A DNA stretch of 64,000 nt from Actinomycetota bacterium (GTDB lineage: Bacteria > Actinomycetota > Actinomycetes > Nanopelagicales > Nanopelagicaceae), in the NCBI GenBank assembly GCA_016870365.1, contig VGBW01000003.1, forward strand, positions 1 through 64,000. Reading direction: 5' to 3'. The notes beneath the pieces are model-generated. The model ran no database searches. It worked only from the letters and a program-made list of their open reading frames with translations, and had not been told where the DNA came from. Each line of letters starts with the position of its first letter. Within the stretch, counting starts at the first letter, position 1. The position numbers and the translations under genes are program-made. Positions 35,025 through 43,696 of the stretch are shown one piece after another.

Positions 35025-35434
35025 GCTGAATTCACCCATTCAGAGTTTCCATCGCTAAATTCCTGGTACTTCCAAATTGGAAGCTCAGCCTTTACGCGCT
35101 CAACAATTTCTTCGCAACATCGAAGCGCTGGGTCTCGGTGCGCGGCTGAAACTGCTACAAAGAAGGCGCTCTCTCCGATTGGAATATACCCAAAACGATG
35201 GACAGCAACAGTATTGATAACCTCGTACTTCGCGGCAATTTCGTGGATTAATTTCTTAAGAACCTGCGGGGCGCTTGGGTGAATTTCATACTGGAGCTTC
35301 TCGACTTTCTTCTCCTTGTCATGATTACGTACACGCCCATCGAAAGTCACAACAGCGCCAGAAGCTAAGTCCTGAACTGTAAGGGTCAGGGCATTGGTAT
35401 CTATGACTTGCTCTGTAATTTTAGCTGTGATCAT
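35021..35434 (-). CDS. moaE: Molybdopterin synthase catalytic subunit
   Basis: 137 aa. It joins with MoaD to convert precursor Z to molybdopterin. Seen: VVTFDGRVRNHDKEK, LQYEIHPSAPQVLKK and VAVHRFGYIPIGESAFFVAV, then AHRDPALRCCEEIVERVKAELPIWK, the conserved MoaE tail with the catalytic Lys. ATG 35434 (MITAKITEQ) overlaps the mog stop by 14 bp; a longer reading upstream would lie mostly inside mog. Confidence 0.94.
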   Translation of the reverse strand: MITAKITEQVIDTNALTLTVQDLASGAVVTFDGRVRNHDKEKKVEKLQYEIHPSAPQVLKKLIHEIAAKYEVINTVAVHRFGYIPIGESAFFVAVSAAHRDPALRCCEEIVERVKAELPIWKYQEFSDGNSEWVNSA

Positions 35435-35906
35435 GGCCAGAAAGTTGGTCGTGAATATGTGGGGCGAGCCTTTCAATAATGAGAAGTCCATCCCTTGCCG
35501 CATTCGGTGATCCCGGGAGATTGATGATGAGTGATTTTCCATTGATACCGGCAACGCCACGGCTCAAGTCCGCTGTTGGAACTTTCTCTCTCGAATGCGC
35601 TCTCAGCGCTTCTGGTATTCCAGGCATCGATTTTTCTATCAGTGCAGCCGTTGCATCGGGAGTTACATCTCTGGGAGAAATTCCGGTACCACCTGTTGTC
35701 ACAATCAAATCCACATGTTGATTGATACCCAGGGTTAAAGCGGATGTAATCTCTTGAAAATCATCAGGGATAACGAGATGGTTAAGTACTTGATATCCAA
35801 ATTCGGTGAGTCCATTACTTATAATTTCTCCGCTTAAATCTTGGTACTCGCCAGCTGATGCTCGATCGCTAGTAGTTATTACAAAAGCGGTCCTTATCTT
35901 GCTCAT
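35421..35906 (-). CDS. mog: Molybdopterin adenylyltransferase (Mog/MoaB type)
   Basis: 161 aa. It adenylates molybdopterin before metal insertion by MoeA. Seen: FVITTSDRASAGEYQDLSG, VTTGGTGISPRDVTPDAT (the MPT-binding GGTG and DVTP loop) and NLPGSPNAARDGL. ATG 35906 overlaps the moaC stop as ATGA, which is why I prefer it over an upstream TTG. Confidence 0.93.
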   Translation of the reverse strand: MSKIRTAFVITTSDRASAGEYQDLSGEIISNGLTEFGYQVLNHLVIPDDFQEITSALTLGINQHVDLIVTTGGTGISPRDVTPDATAALIEKSMPGIPEALRAHSREKVPTADLSRGVAGINGKSLIINLPGSPNAARDGLLIIERLAPHIHDQLSGHDHS

Positions 35907-36367
35907 CGGGTCCAATCCCCATTTTTGCCACCACTCTTCGATACCAGCTGGATCTCAGTGATAGATGCACGGGGGTCCAAAGATTTAATCATGTCTATGA
36001 GAGTCAATCCCGCAACCGCTACTGCTGTGAGTGCCTCCATTTCCACACCTGTTCGGTCAACAGTAGTTACTTGGGCTTCAATCACAACGACATCATTGCG
36101 AATTTCAAAATCAATTTCGACCTTATTGATTTGAATTGGATGGCAGAGAGGAATGAGTTCACTAGTTTTCTTAGCAGCCATAATTCCAGCAATTCGCGAA
36201 GTTGCGATTACATCGCCTTTGGGAGTGGCCTGATTCCTAATTTCTTCGATGACGAGGGGGGAGATGAGTACCTTTGCCGAAGTTCGTGCGGTTCGTAGGG
36301 TTACATCACGGTTTGATGTATCAACCATGTGGGCATTTCCACCCTCATTCAGGTGAGTGAACTTCAT
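35903..36367 (-). CDS. moaC: Cyclic pyranopterin monophosphate synthase
   Basis: 154 aa. It completes precursor Z from the MoaA product. Seen: MVDTSNRDVTLRTARTSA, IPLCHPIQINKVEIDF (the LCHP active-site stretch) and VDRTGVEMEALTAVAVAGL with DMIKSLD. ATG 36367 overlaps the moeA stop as ATGA. The position of a fused partner seen in some actinobacteria is empty; this is a free-standing MoaC. Confidence 0.96.
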   Translation of the reverse strand: MKFTHLNEGGNAHMVDTSNRDVTLRTARTSAKVLISPLVIEEIRNQATPKGDVIATSRIAGIMAAKKTSELIPLCHPIQINKVEIDFEIRNDVVVIEAQVTTVDRTGVEMEALTAVAVAGLTLIDMIKSLDPRASITEIQLVSKSGGKNGDWTR

Positions 36368-37512
36368 ACCGGTAATTCTAGCCAACGGAGTGAGGTCGGG
36401 GGATCTGTGCAGATAGCGAATCCAGAAGCGCTTGCGAGACTTCGCAACATGGCACTTCCTAGAAATTCGCCGGGTGTAAATAGACCAGATTCGAGGGTTC
36501 CCGGGAGGAGGCGAGTGAATCCAGGTTGTGCTTGAAAGTCGCTATGGCTCTGGATTACCGGCAATTCCAACAGTGGTCTTCCAAGCATTGATTCAACGAT
36601 GGGTAGCGCTAGTGTCATCAAACTTACGACGGCGGAGAGAGGATTACCCGGCAGCCCCACAAGCGGTTTCCCAAGGATGGTTGCAAGAAGCTGTGGATGA
36701 CCTGGCCGAACTGCAACCTCATCGATAATGATTGAACCGTTGAGATTTTCGATTGCAGCATGAAGAAAATCTCGAGGACCAGCTGCAGTTCCGCCGGTGG
36801 TAATTATTAAGTCAGCACTCTCCGTTGCGCTCTGAATAACTTTGATTGTTCCCACTAAATTGTCAGCGGCAAAGTTCTGGGAAATAACTTCACATCCCAT
36901 TCTTTCAAGCCAACCCGGAATCTGAGGTCCTAGCGAATCTCGGACCAATCCGTTTGCAGGAATGCCTTCATGTTGAATTTCATCACCGAGGAGCACCATT
37001 GCAATCTTCGGTCTTCGAATTACTGAAACATTGTCATGTCCGGCAGCAGCCAGAAGTCCAATCATTCCAGGATTCAAGTACGTGCCAGCGGTTACGAGCA
37101 GATCGCCCTTGAGCGCTTCAGCTCCTGCCGGACGGATATCTTTGCCGAGAGTCGTTTCACCCATCAAAATCTCATCATGAATCTTCGCATTTTCCCAACG
37201 GATAACTCCAAATGCACCAACAGGGATTACCGCACCTGTCGCAATACCAACTGCTTCTCCAGATTTTAATGGTTCTAATCGCGGCTCTCCGGCTTTGATT
37301 TCACCCACCAAGCGCCAAGGTCCATTTCCAGAAACAACATAGCCATCCATTGCACTTGTCTCATAGGTGGGTAACTGGACGAGTGCAGTGAGGTTAGATG
37401 CCGAGACACGATTCGTCGCCCTATTGAGAGGCAAAAATTCACTGTTTAGTGGTGTTGAAATTTCTGAGGCTATTTTCCTAGCCAGATCCCAAGAGATCTC
37501 ATGAAAGGTCAT
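36364..37512 (-). CDS. moeA: Molybdopterin molybdotransferase
   Basis: 382 aa, a little shorter than the usual 400-410. It inserts molybdate into adenylylated MPT. Seen: TYETSAMDGYVV near residue 50, GTAVIPVG-type stretch GIATGAVIPVGAFGVI, TTGGTAAGPRDFLH (MPT-binding) and GLPGNPLSAVVS. 4-bp overlaps with mobA upstream and moaC downstream. Confidence 0.95.
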   Translation of the reverse strand: MTFHEISWDLARKIASEISTPLNSEFLPLNRATNRVSASNLTALVQLPTYETSAMDGYVVSGNGPWRLVGEIKAGEPRLEPLKSGEAVGIATGAVIPVGAFGVIRWENAKIHDEILMGETTLGKDIRPAGAEALKGDLLVTAGTYLNPGMIGLLAAAGHDNVSVIRRPKIAMVLLGDEIQHEGIPANGLVRDSLGPQIPGWLERMGCEVISQNFAADNLVGTIKVIQSATESADLIITTGGTAAGPRDFLHAAIENLNGSIIIDEVAVRPGHPQLLATILGKPLVGLPGNPLSAVVSLMTLALPIVESMLGRPLLELPVIQSHSDFQAQPGFTRLLPGTLESGLFTPGEFLGSAMLRSLASASGFAICTDPPTSLRWLELPV

Positions 37513-38060
37513 AAAGGAATTCTATAACGTAGTAACTGAGCCACTTCCAGCTCTTGAGGGGTATCGATATCGAGCAGGTATTCCTGATTTATTATCTCAA
37601 CTGGGTTTATTACCAGATGTGCAATTAAACTTTTCATAGATCGATTGTCATGCGTATCAAATTGGCTGAGCGCTGAGATTAACGCTTTTGTTCGATAGTA
37701 GCCCGCTAATGGTTGTATAAATCCTTCCCTATCAACAGGAAGTGCAGCATCATCCTTTAACTCATTCCTCAGTTGTGGCAAGAGGATTGGGGAAAATGGC
37801 ATATCTGTCGCAAAGATTGATACGTAATCATTGTCAACAAAATCAATTGCTGCATGTATTCCTGCGACCGGTCCAGAATGTATTGGTTTCTCACGCACAT
37901 AACGCGCTTTCATTCCAGTCTCAGGTCCCACAATGATGAGATCTGTATCGCGAAGATTGGCGATAAGAAATTCCAGCAATGTAATATTCCCTATCATCGC
38001 CGCTGATTTATCGCTCCCGAAACGTCTGCTCGTCCCACCAGTAAGAATAATTGATGTCAT
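37509..38060 (-). CDS. mobA: Molybdenum cofactor guanylyltransferase
   Basis: 183 aa. It adds GMP to Mo-MPT, making the bis-MGD form used by NarG. Seen: IILTGGTSRRFGSDKS (nucleotide loop with G-x4-R-F/M-G-x-D-K), GPVAGIHAAIDFV and FATDMPF (metal Asp). 4-bp overlaps on both sides place it firmly in the operon. Confidence 0.92.
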   Translation of the reverse strand: MTSIILTGGTSRRFGSDKSAAMIGNITLLEFLIANLRDTDLIIVGPETGMKARYVREKPIHSGPVAGIHAAIDFVDNDYVSIFATDMPFSPILLPQLRNELKDDAALPVDREGFIQPLAGYYRTKALISALSQFDTHDNRSMKSLIAHLVINPVEIINQEYLLDIDTPQELEVAQLLRYRIPL

Positions 38061-38833
38061 CTCAGAGAATTCCGTAAAGGTTTACGTGCAATAAAGACTA
38101 CAAATATTGAGAGAACTAACATCAAAGCAGATAGCGAATAGGCTGCACTTTGATCTATATCCAGCTCTTGATAGATGAGCATGGTCCATGTCTGGGTAGA
38201 GCCTGGAAGAGAACCAGCAAACATCAGCGTTGCACCAAATTCACCTATTGCTCTCGCCCATGCAAGAATTCCAGCGGTTGCTATTGCGCTCCGGGATTGC
38301 GGCAATGCGATAAGACGAAATAAGTGGGTTGGCATGGCGCGGTCAATAAGCGCCGCATCCTCTACGTCTTTGGGAAGTTGCCTAAAATTGGATTCGCAGA
38401 TCAATACTACAAATGGAAGTCCAACAAAGATAAGAGCAATAATTACTGCAAGCGGGGTGAAGGGTATTGAGAAAGAAGTACTCTTATAAATAAAATGGCC
38501 CAACAGCCCGTTCCTTCCTAAGAGTGCGATGAGCGCCATTCCTGCAACGGTCGGGGGAAGAACAATAGGAGCCAGAATCAAAGGTCTGATGATATGTAAA
38601 AATCTACTTTTACTCTTTGCTAGCACCCATGCAAGCGGAGTTCCAAGTGCAAGCGCAATAACCACAGCAAGAAATGAAGTCCACATCGAAAGCCATACAG
38701 CTCGGAGATCTCCCAAGTTGCTAAAGTAATTTAGCCAAGAGACCTTCATTAAAAGCGCGAGCATAGGTGCTATAACAATAAATCCAGCAATAGCTGCAAG
38801 AGTTTTAGTGAGACCGCTAAATTTTATGGTCAT
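38057..38833 (-). CDS. modB: Molybdate ABC transporter permease
   Basis: 258 aa with about five to six spans. ModB family landmarks: LAPIVLPPTVAGMALIALLG, the EAA-loop EDAALIDRAMPTHLFRLIALPQ that contacts the ATPase, and ILAWARAIGEFGATLMFAG. It overlaps modA and mobA by 4 bp. No modC ATPase gene follows, contrary to the usual modABC order, so it must use an ATPase encoded elsewhere. Confidence 0.93.
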   Translation of the reverse strand: MTIKFSGLTKTLAAIAGFIVIAPMLALLMKVSWLNYFSNLGDLRAVWLSMWTSFLAVVIALALGTPLAWVLAKSKSRFLHIIRPLILAPIVLPPTVAGMALIALLGRNGLLGHFIYKSTSFSIPFTPLAVIIALIFVGLPFVVLICESNFRQLPKDVEDAALIDRAMPTHLFRLIALPQSRSAIATAGILAWARAIGEFGATLMFAGSLPGSTQTWTMLIYQELDIDQSAAYSLSALMLVLSIFVVFIARKPLRNSLR

Positions 38834-39555
38834 CCAAATCCCTTTGCATGAAGCAATGCAAGTGTGGAGCGTGAAGTTAAGTAGTGAAAGTATTGTGTGA
38901 CGTAACGATTCTTGTTCAATTGGGCTATTTGATACTGTGTAGTTGCTGCCGATTTATCTCTTGGATTTATGGCTCTCAACTGTGTGGGATTTGCTCGTAC
39001 ATCGGTTTTATAGATAAATGCAGCATCTACCTCATGTGATTTCACCTTCTGTACTGCACTAGAAACACGAAGTTCGAGAGAGACTGGCTTGCTAGTAACT
39101 CCTTCACCAACGAGTGCAGCATCTGTTGCAATTCCGCAAGGCACTTCATGGGCACATTGGATCCACGATACGGATCGGTTGAGATCCAGGAACGTCTTAA
39201 TTTTTGAATGAATCGGAACCCCAAGCACAATCTGGTTAGTCACATAATTTCTGCCAGCAGCGATACCTTTCATATCTTCAGGTGAGGCCGATACGAATAT
39301 ATCCGCCGGTGCACCAGATTTAATTTGTGTAGCAAGAGTCGGCGATCCCAAGAATGAGTAAACAATCTTTACCCCAGGGTGTTTAGTTTCGTAACTCTTT
39401 CCTAATGCGGTATATGCCTCTGAGAGACTCGAAGCGGCAAATACTCGGATTTGAACGCCGGCAGCGGAGGGCATTACAGCAAATGCTGTCATAAAGAGAA
39501 TGAGAGCAGTTGAAGAAACGAACTTACGCGTACTCATTGCTTCTTTAGCTCTCAT
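38830..39555 (-). CDS. modA: Molybdate-binding protein
   Basis: 241 aa if read from ATG 39555. A signal peptide is visible (KFVSSTALILFMTAFAVMPSAAG). Mature protein has IRVFAASSLSEAYTALGKSYE, the oxyanion-binding Ser, PADIFVSASPEDM and DAAFIYKTDV. The alternative ATG at 39537 gives a neater signal peptide (MSTRKF) and cannot be excluded. ATG 39555 lies 2 nt after the purU stop, so the molybdenum operon may be read through from purU. No lipobox is evident, so it would be anchored otherwise or be secreted. Confidence 0.93.
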   Translation of the reverse strand: MRAKEAMSTRKFVSSTALILFMTAFAVMPSAAGVQIRVFAASSLSEAYTALGKSYETKHPGVKIVYSFLGSPTLATQIKSGAPADIFVSASPEDMKGIAAGRNYVTNQIVLGVPIHSKIKTFLDLNRSVSWIQCAHEVPCGIATDAALVGEGVTSKPVSLELRVSSAVQKVKSHEVDAAFIYKTDVRANPTQLRAINPRDKSAATTQYQIAQLNKNRYVTQYFHYLTSRSTLALLHAKGFG

Positions 39556-39557
39556 TC

Positions 39558-40397
39558 TTAAGAGAAGACAACTGTGCGGTGGCCGACGATAAAGATTCGG
39601 TCTTCGGCGAATAGTTGAACTGCGCGAGATAGCACGCGACGTTCGATATCACGACCGATGGAGATCAACTGTTCCGGTGTAGCTGTATGGCCAACGTGCG
39701 CGACATCTTGCTCGATGATTGGCCCTTCATCGAGATCAGCTGTGACAAAGTGCGCCGTAGCGCCAATTATTTTTACGCCACGATCATGTGCTTGGTGATA
39801 GGGCTTTGCACCTTTAAATCCAGGTAAGAACGAGTGATGAATGTTGATGATCTTGCCGGGAAGTGCAGCGCAGAAACCGGATGACAGAATCTGCATATAG
39901 CGGGCAAGCACAACGAAATCGATTTGGAGTTCTTCGATCTTCTTGAGCATCACTGCTTCTTGAGCGAGCTTATTGGTGGCGTCAATGGGCAGATACAAAA
40001 ATGGAATTCCGTGAGACTCAACTAAATTCTTGAGATCTTCGCGATTGGAAATTACGAGAGGAATTTCGATTGGCATCTCATTGAGTTCTAGAAGATAGAG
40101 AAGATCGCGCAGGCAGTGGCTCTCTTTGGTGACGAGAACAAGTGCACGCGGCTTCTCTTGTGTTGGGCGAATATGAAGTGATGGGTTGAACTGTGCCAAC
40201 CCCGACTGCAAAGTTGCCACAGCCCTATCAAGAGAATGCGCGGACTCAAAGCGAGTGGGCATGACAAATGTATTTGTGGCATGGTCGGTAAATTGTTGGT
40301 TCTCGATGATATTGCCTTCAGCCGCCAGAACAGCGCTGGTCATCGCGTGAACGATGCCAGGTTGATCAGCACATTGCAAAGAGGCGATGAGATCCAT
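39558..40397 (-). CDS. purU: Formyltetrahydrofolate deformylase
   Basis: 279 aa: N-terminal ACT domain (residues 1-80, LQCADQPGIVHAMTSAVL) and a formyltransferase-fold domain with NIHHSFLPGFKGAKPYHQAH, the catalytic Asn-His, and TADLDEGPIIEQD with the catalytic Asp. It releases formate from 10-formyl-THF for the one-carbon balance. ATG 40397 lies 6 nt after TAGAAT (40409 down to 40404), so it is probably leaderless. Likely native flank of the island. Confidence 0.95.
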   Translation of the reverse strand: MDLIASLQCADQPGIVHAMTSAVLAAEGNIIENQQFTDHATNTFVMPTRFESAHSLDRAVATLQSGLAQFNPSLHIRPTQEKPRALVLVTKESHCLRDLLYLLELNEMPIEIPLVISNREDLKNLVESHGIPFLYLPIDATNKLAQEAVMLKKIEELQIDFVVLARYMQILSSGFCAALPGKIINIHHSFLPGFKGAKPYHQAHDRGVKIIGATAHFVTADLDEGPIIEQDVAHVGHTATPEQLISIGRDIERRVLSRAVQLFAEDRIFIVGHRTVVFS

Positions 40398-40414
40398 GCG
40401 CGAATTCTACGGAT

Positions 40415-40697
40415 TTAATGCTTAATGGTAAATCGCTGCAAGCTCTTAGGCGCCCACCAGTTGCGCTCTCCGAAGAGTCGCATCAACGCTGGAACCAAGA
40501 GACCGCGCACGATAGTTGCATCAAGCATCACGGCAAGAGCAACTCCAAAGCCCATCGACTTAATAGATGTGACACCACTGAGTACAAATGACGCAAAGAC
40601 CACTGCAAGTAATACGGCAGCAGCCGTGATGATGCGCGCAGATCTTTGCAGACCAATCGCAACGGCATCTTCATTGGACTTTCCTGCATCGTGTTCA
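40415..40697 (-). pseudogene. 3' remnant of an MMPL-type transporter
   Basis: About 90 residues match the C-terminal end of MMPL/RND-like lipid transporters: HDAGKSNEDAVAIGLQRSA, VFASFVLSGVTSIKSMGFG, then LAVMLDATIVRGLLVPALM and RNWWAPKSLQRF. The rest of the roughly 700-residue protein is missing. Upstream of about 40697 the same frame turns into low-similarity sequence antisense to a plus-strand ORF, so this is a sharp junction that beheads the gene. It is 18 bp from purU. Confidence 0.8.
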
Positions 40698-41261
40698 AAA
40701 TACCTCGAAGTTAATTCTGCTTGGAATGATGAAGAAGCGAAACACGAATCGTACATAGTTTGGGGCCTTTCACAAGATGCACAACGTTTCTTACTTTTCT
40801 TAGGAAGAAGTGCATGTTCTGGCAAAGTCCCAGCAAGTCTTCTGAAGTCAGCCACAGAACACTGGATGCAAATAGAGGAATTAAACTCAAAATTTACCAA
40901 GCAAAAGCTAAATGTGAGCGAAGAGCTTGCAAAACTCATCCAAAGCACAGAGTCTCTTGGTCTGAAGTCTCATGAATTAGGTGTTTGGTCATTTGGCCTG
41001 CTTCAAATAGGAGAAGACGAATGGGTATCTGAGATACCTACAAAAGAACGACTCGTTGCAATTCATTGGATTGAATCAAAGGGTTCTTTGCAACAGATTT
41101 CTGTATGGAGTGACTTTCACGATGAAACTTTAGTAACGATACTTACGAAATTGACTTCGCCTATAGATGGGAAACTGGCTATCAGCACATCCCATGGCCT
41201 GCTCTTGTTGAGCCAAAGGGGCGAAAGTGACCTCAAGGAATTGCTTGAGCTTTCATTTTGA
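40698..41261 (+). pseudogene. Uncharacterised ORF, 5' end missing
   Basis: About 187 readable residues to a stop at 41261, e.g. WGLSQDAQRFLLFLGRSACSG, LGVWSFGLLQIGEDEWVSEI, ISTSHGLLLLSQRGESDLKE. No ATG, GTG or TTG occurs in frame near the junction with the MMPL remnant; the first in-frame Met is deep inside, so the gene seems to have lost its start. I do not recognise the family. Alternating hydrophobic beta-strand pattern near the end is similar in style to that in the next ORF. Confidence 0.45.
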
Positions 41262-41306
41262 GTACTTTAGTTACTATCAACCAATTTTTTGAGGAAATTA
41301 TCCTTT

Positions 41307-41702
41307 ATGCCAATTGAGCCAGGCTTAGAGAAAACTCTATACAAATTAATCAAAAAGCATGCCAAAAAGCGTGTTGACCTTTTTGCCGCGTTCACCGCAG
41401 CAATTGAAGCAAACTTTGGATTATTTCCTGAAGTTTCAATCTTGGCCATGTGCGCCTTATCTGAGAAGGAAATTTGGCTTCTGCGCGAAGATTCTGTACA
41501 AGAAATCCCTTTAGTTCACTTGAAGCCAGAATTCGAAAAGCCGAACCACCTGTCAGTTCCAAACACCTTTAGCTTTCAATTTCTTCCTAACCGAGGAAAT
41601 CTCTCAATAAGACCTGTCGAGTCAACGAAGCAAATAAATGAGTTTTCGTTCTGGCTATCCAATTTAGCTGAACGAGAAAATCTGAACTGGTGGCCTGAGT
41701 AG
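41307..41702 (+). CDS. Hypothetical protein (possible PH-like beta-rich domain)
   Basis: 131 aa from ATG 41307 (MPIEPGLEKTLYKLIKKHAK), with a GAGGAAAT stretch about 15 nt upstream. The N-terminal 45 residues are helical and basic; the rest is strand-rich (LAMCALSEKEIWLLRED, SVQEIPLVHL, FSFQFLPNRGNLSIRP) in a layout like bacterial PH domains. No signal peptide or span. It follows the start-less ORF by 45 bp and precedes the second tRNA-Ser. Function unknown; accessory cargo by context. Confidence 0.5.
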   Translation: MPIEPGLEKTLYKLIKKHAKKRVDLFAAFTAAIEANFGLFPEVSILAMCALSEKEIWLLREDSVQEIPLVHLKPEFEKPNHLSVPNTFSFQFLPNRGNLSIRPVESTKQINEFSFWLSNLAERENLNWWPE

Positions 41703-41812
41703 ATTCCAAATAGTTTTGTTGAATTTTGGTGGGCTAAAAGTGGGCTTAAAAGTTTGGCCTGAATACAAACACTTCTAAATCTCAAAAGAAACAGATGTCT
41801 CACGCTTAAATA

Positions 41813-41904
41813 TGGCGGAGACGAGGAGATTCGAACTCCTGAAGGGTTTTACCCCTCACCTCGTTAGCAGTGAGGCGCACTAGACCGGGCTATGCGACGT
41901 CTCC
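41813..41904 (-). tRNA. tRNA-Ser (anticodon GCU), second copy
   Basis: 92 nt with CCA. Same acceptor and D arm as the copy at 20097-20188 and the same anticodon (CTCACTGCTAACGAG), but a different variable arm and T arm. -10 TAAACT (41922 down to 41917) lies 12 nt before the 5' end. A third, truncated copy of its 5' end sits at 43697-43714. Confidence 0.94.
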
Positions 41905-41930
41905 AATTACCGAGGAAGTTTACCCCGCCC

Positions 41931-42180
41931 TTAGTCGAGCGCGAGCACCTTGATAAGAGGCGTAGTCTCAGTAGCAACAACTTCTCGGGCGTTTGTGAAG
42001 TATTTTCGTGGGTCAGCCGTCTTTACGTCAGTGGCAAGACTCTCCCTAACTGCATCAGTAAATGGATGATTAAGGTGCGTTGCGATATTCATCTTCTTCA
42101 TTCCCGCCCTCATTACCGCTTGGGTCTCTGAGTCATATGCCCCAGAAGATCCATGAAGAACCAGTGGAATGGTGACGGAA
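41931..42180 (-). pseudogene. 3' fragment of a class II aldolase (fructose-bisphosphate/tagatose-type)
   Basis: On the minus strand the frame reads VTIPLVLHGSSGAYDSETQ, then AVMRAGMKKMNIATHLNHPF and DPRKYFTNAREVVATET to a stop at 41931. LHGSSG and K-x-NIATHLN are the metal/substrate and phosphate sites of class II aldolases. The N-terminal two thirds are missing: upstream of about 42200 the frame is broken. Not expected to be functional. Confidence 0.75.
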
Positions 42181-42562
42181 GGTTTTGACTGCTGAACCAG
42201 CTTCTATCTCGCCAACAGCTTGGCGGTGGCAGTACCCTCGGCGCACGACCTTCGATAAGTCAAACGAGAATATTGAAATGAAGAAGAATCTTCACATCCC
42301 CTGGCTTCATACCAGTAATCGCAAGCGCTGCGATCTGTGAATCCATACATGTAACGATTGCCAAAACCCCCGTACCGCCCTGCCACTTAAGACCCACTGG
42401 GACGGAGTTTGCGGCAAACTCTCGGTTTGCCGCTGCAAGATCCGAGAAGTCCGATGCGATATATAGAGCCTAGTAACGGCAGGGTCTAGCACCAGATAAC
42501 CCTTTTCACCTGCGGCTGACGGGCGTAGTCTTCTCGCTGGTCCTGGACGCGCTGGAGTAGAT
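42181..42562. other. Decayed coding debris
   Basis: No intact ORF. Minus-strand frames contain protein-like pieces such as LAAANREFAANSVPVGLKWQ and DSQIAALAITGMKPGDVKIL that shift frame and stop. They might be a sugar kinase or another gene of the aldolase operon, but I cannot assign them. The last 40 bp before 42563 are the leader of cfa. Confidence 0.4.
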
Positions 42563-43675
42563 ATGAACCAAGCAAAGCGAGCAATCCACGAGCTCCTAGA
42601 GGTAGCTGGTGTTCGGTTAAACGCCGATGAACCGTGGAGTCTGCATGTTAAGGATGAGCGGCTCTGGCAACGAGTGATGAGCCAGAAGCAACTTGGCCTG
42701 GGTGAGGCTTACATGGATGGTTGGTGGGAATGCGCGGCCATAGATGAGATGCTCACCAGATTATTGGCTGTCGACCTCAAAACTGTGCTCAAGCCAAATC
42801 CTGCACTCGTGCTCTCCTTATTGCGCTCCACGCTAGTTAATCGACAACGTTTTGGGCAAGCAGCGCGCAATGCCAAGTTTCATTACAACATCGGAAATGA
42901 CCTTTATCAGCGGATGCTTGGCAGGGAGATGGTCTACAGCTGCGCTTATTGGCAGAACGCTCGAACTCTTGATGAAGCACAAACGAATAAATTGGATCTC
43001 ATCTGCAGGAAATTGAAGCTCGAACCTGGCATGAAAGTTTTGGATATCGGTAGTGGTTGGGGTGGTTTCTTACGCCATGCAGTGCGAAATTATGGAGTTC
43101 ATGGAGTTGGGATCTCCCCGGCAGATCAACAGAACCTACTTGCCCGAGAACTCTCTGCCGGCCTCGGCATAGATTTCCAACAGAAGGACTATCGAGAGAT
43201 AACGGGTAGATTCGACCGAGTGGTGTCGGTGGGCATGATGGAACATGTCGGGCCGAAGAACCTCAAGGCTTTCTTCATCAAGTGCAGCGACTTGCTGACA
43301 TCAGATGGAGTGATGCTGCATCACACGATTGGTTCTACCTTCTCAAAGAATGTTACAGACCCCTTCTTTGACAAGTACATATTCCCCGGAGGCGTCCTGC
43401 CCTCGTTAGGACAGATATCACGCGCCGTCGAGAAAGAGTTGATCATCGAGGACGTTCACAATTTCGGCCCGAATTACGACCCGACATTGATGGCATGGAA
43501 ATCCAATATCTCCGCTCGTTGGGAAGAGATTCCTCATTATGACCGGAGGTTTCGGCGGATGTGGGAGTACTACTTGCTCGCCAGCGCGGCCGGCTTCCGG
43601 GCGCGAAGGCTTCAACTCTTCCAAGTCGTCCTTCGGAAGGAGAGCCGCTTAGGCGAGTACCGATCGGTTCGATAG
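42563..43675 (+). CDS. cfa: Cyclopropane-fatty-acyl-phospholipid synthase
   Basis: 370 aa, close to E. coli Cfa (382). It adds a methylene from SAM across the double bond of membrane lipid acyl chains. Seen: GEAYMDGWWEC near residue 47, FHYNIGNDLYQRML, the SAM site VLDIGSGWGGFLRHA, VGMMEHVGPKN and FDKYIFPGGVLPSL. Base composition is visibly richer in G+C than the genes around it, and it lies between tRNA-Ser and a tRNA-Ser 5' scar, so acquisition by transfer is likely. It appears intact. No clear promoter recognised. Confidence 0.93.
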   Translation: MNQAKRAIHELLEVAGVRLNADEPWSLHVKDERLWQRVMSQKQLGLGEAYMDGWWECAAIDEMLTRLLAVDLKTVLKPNPALVLSLLRSTLVNRQRFGQAARNAKFHYNIGNDLYQRMLGREMVYSCAYWQNARTLDEAQTNKLDLICRKLKLEPGMKVLDIGSGWGGFLRHAVRNYGVHGVGISPADQQNLLARELSAGLGIDFQQKDYREITGRFDRVVSVGMMEHVGPKNLKAFFIKCSDLLTSDGVMLHHTIGSTFSKNVTDPFFDKYIFPGGVLPSLGQISRAVEKELIIEDVHNFGPNYDPTLMAWKSNISARWEEIPHYDRRFRRMWEYYLLASAAGFRARRLQLFQVVLRKESRLGEYRSVR

Positions 43676-43696
43676 TAGGGATTTCCATAGGAGATA

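Noticed and set aside
42204-42492. Two 60-61 aa ORFs on the minus strand
   Set aside because: They overlap in different frames, contain low-complexity Arg/Tyr/Ser stretches and look like debris of a decayed gene.
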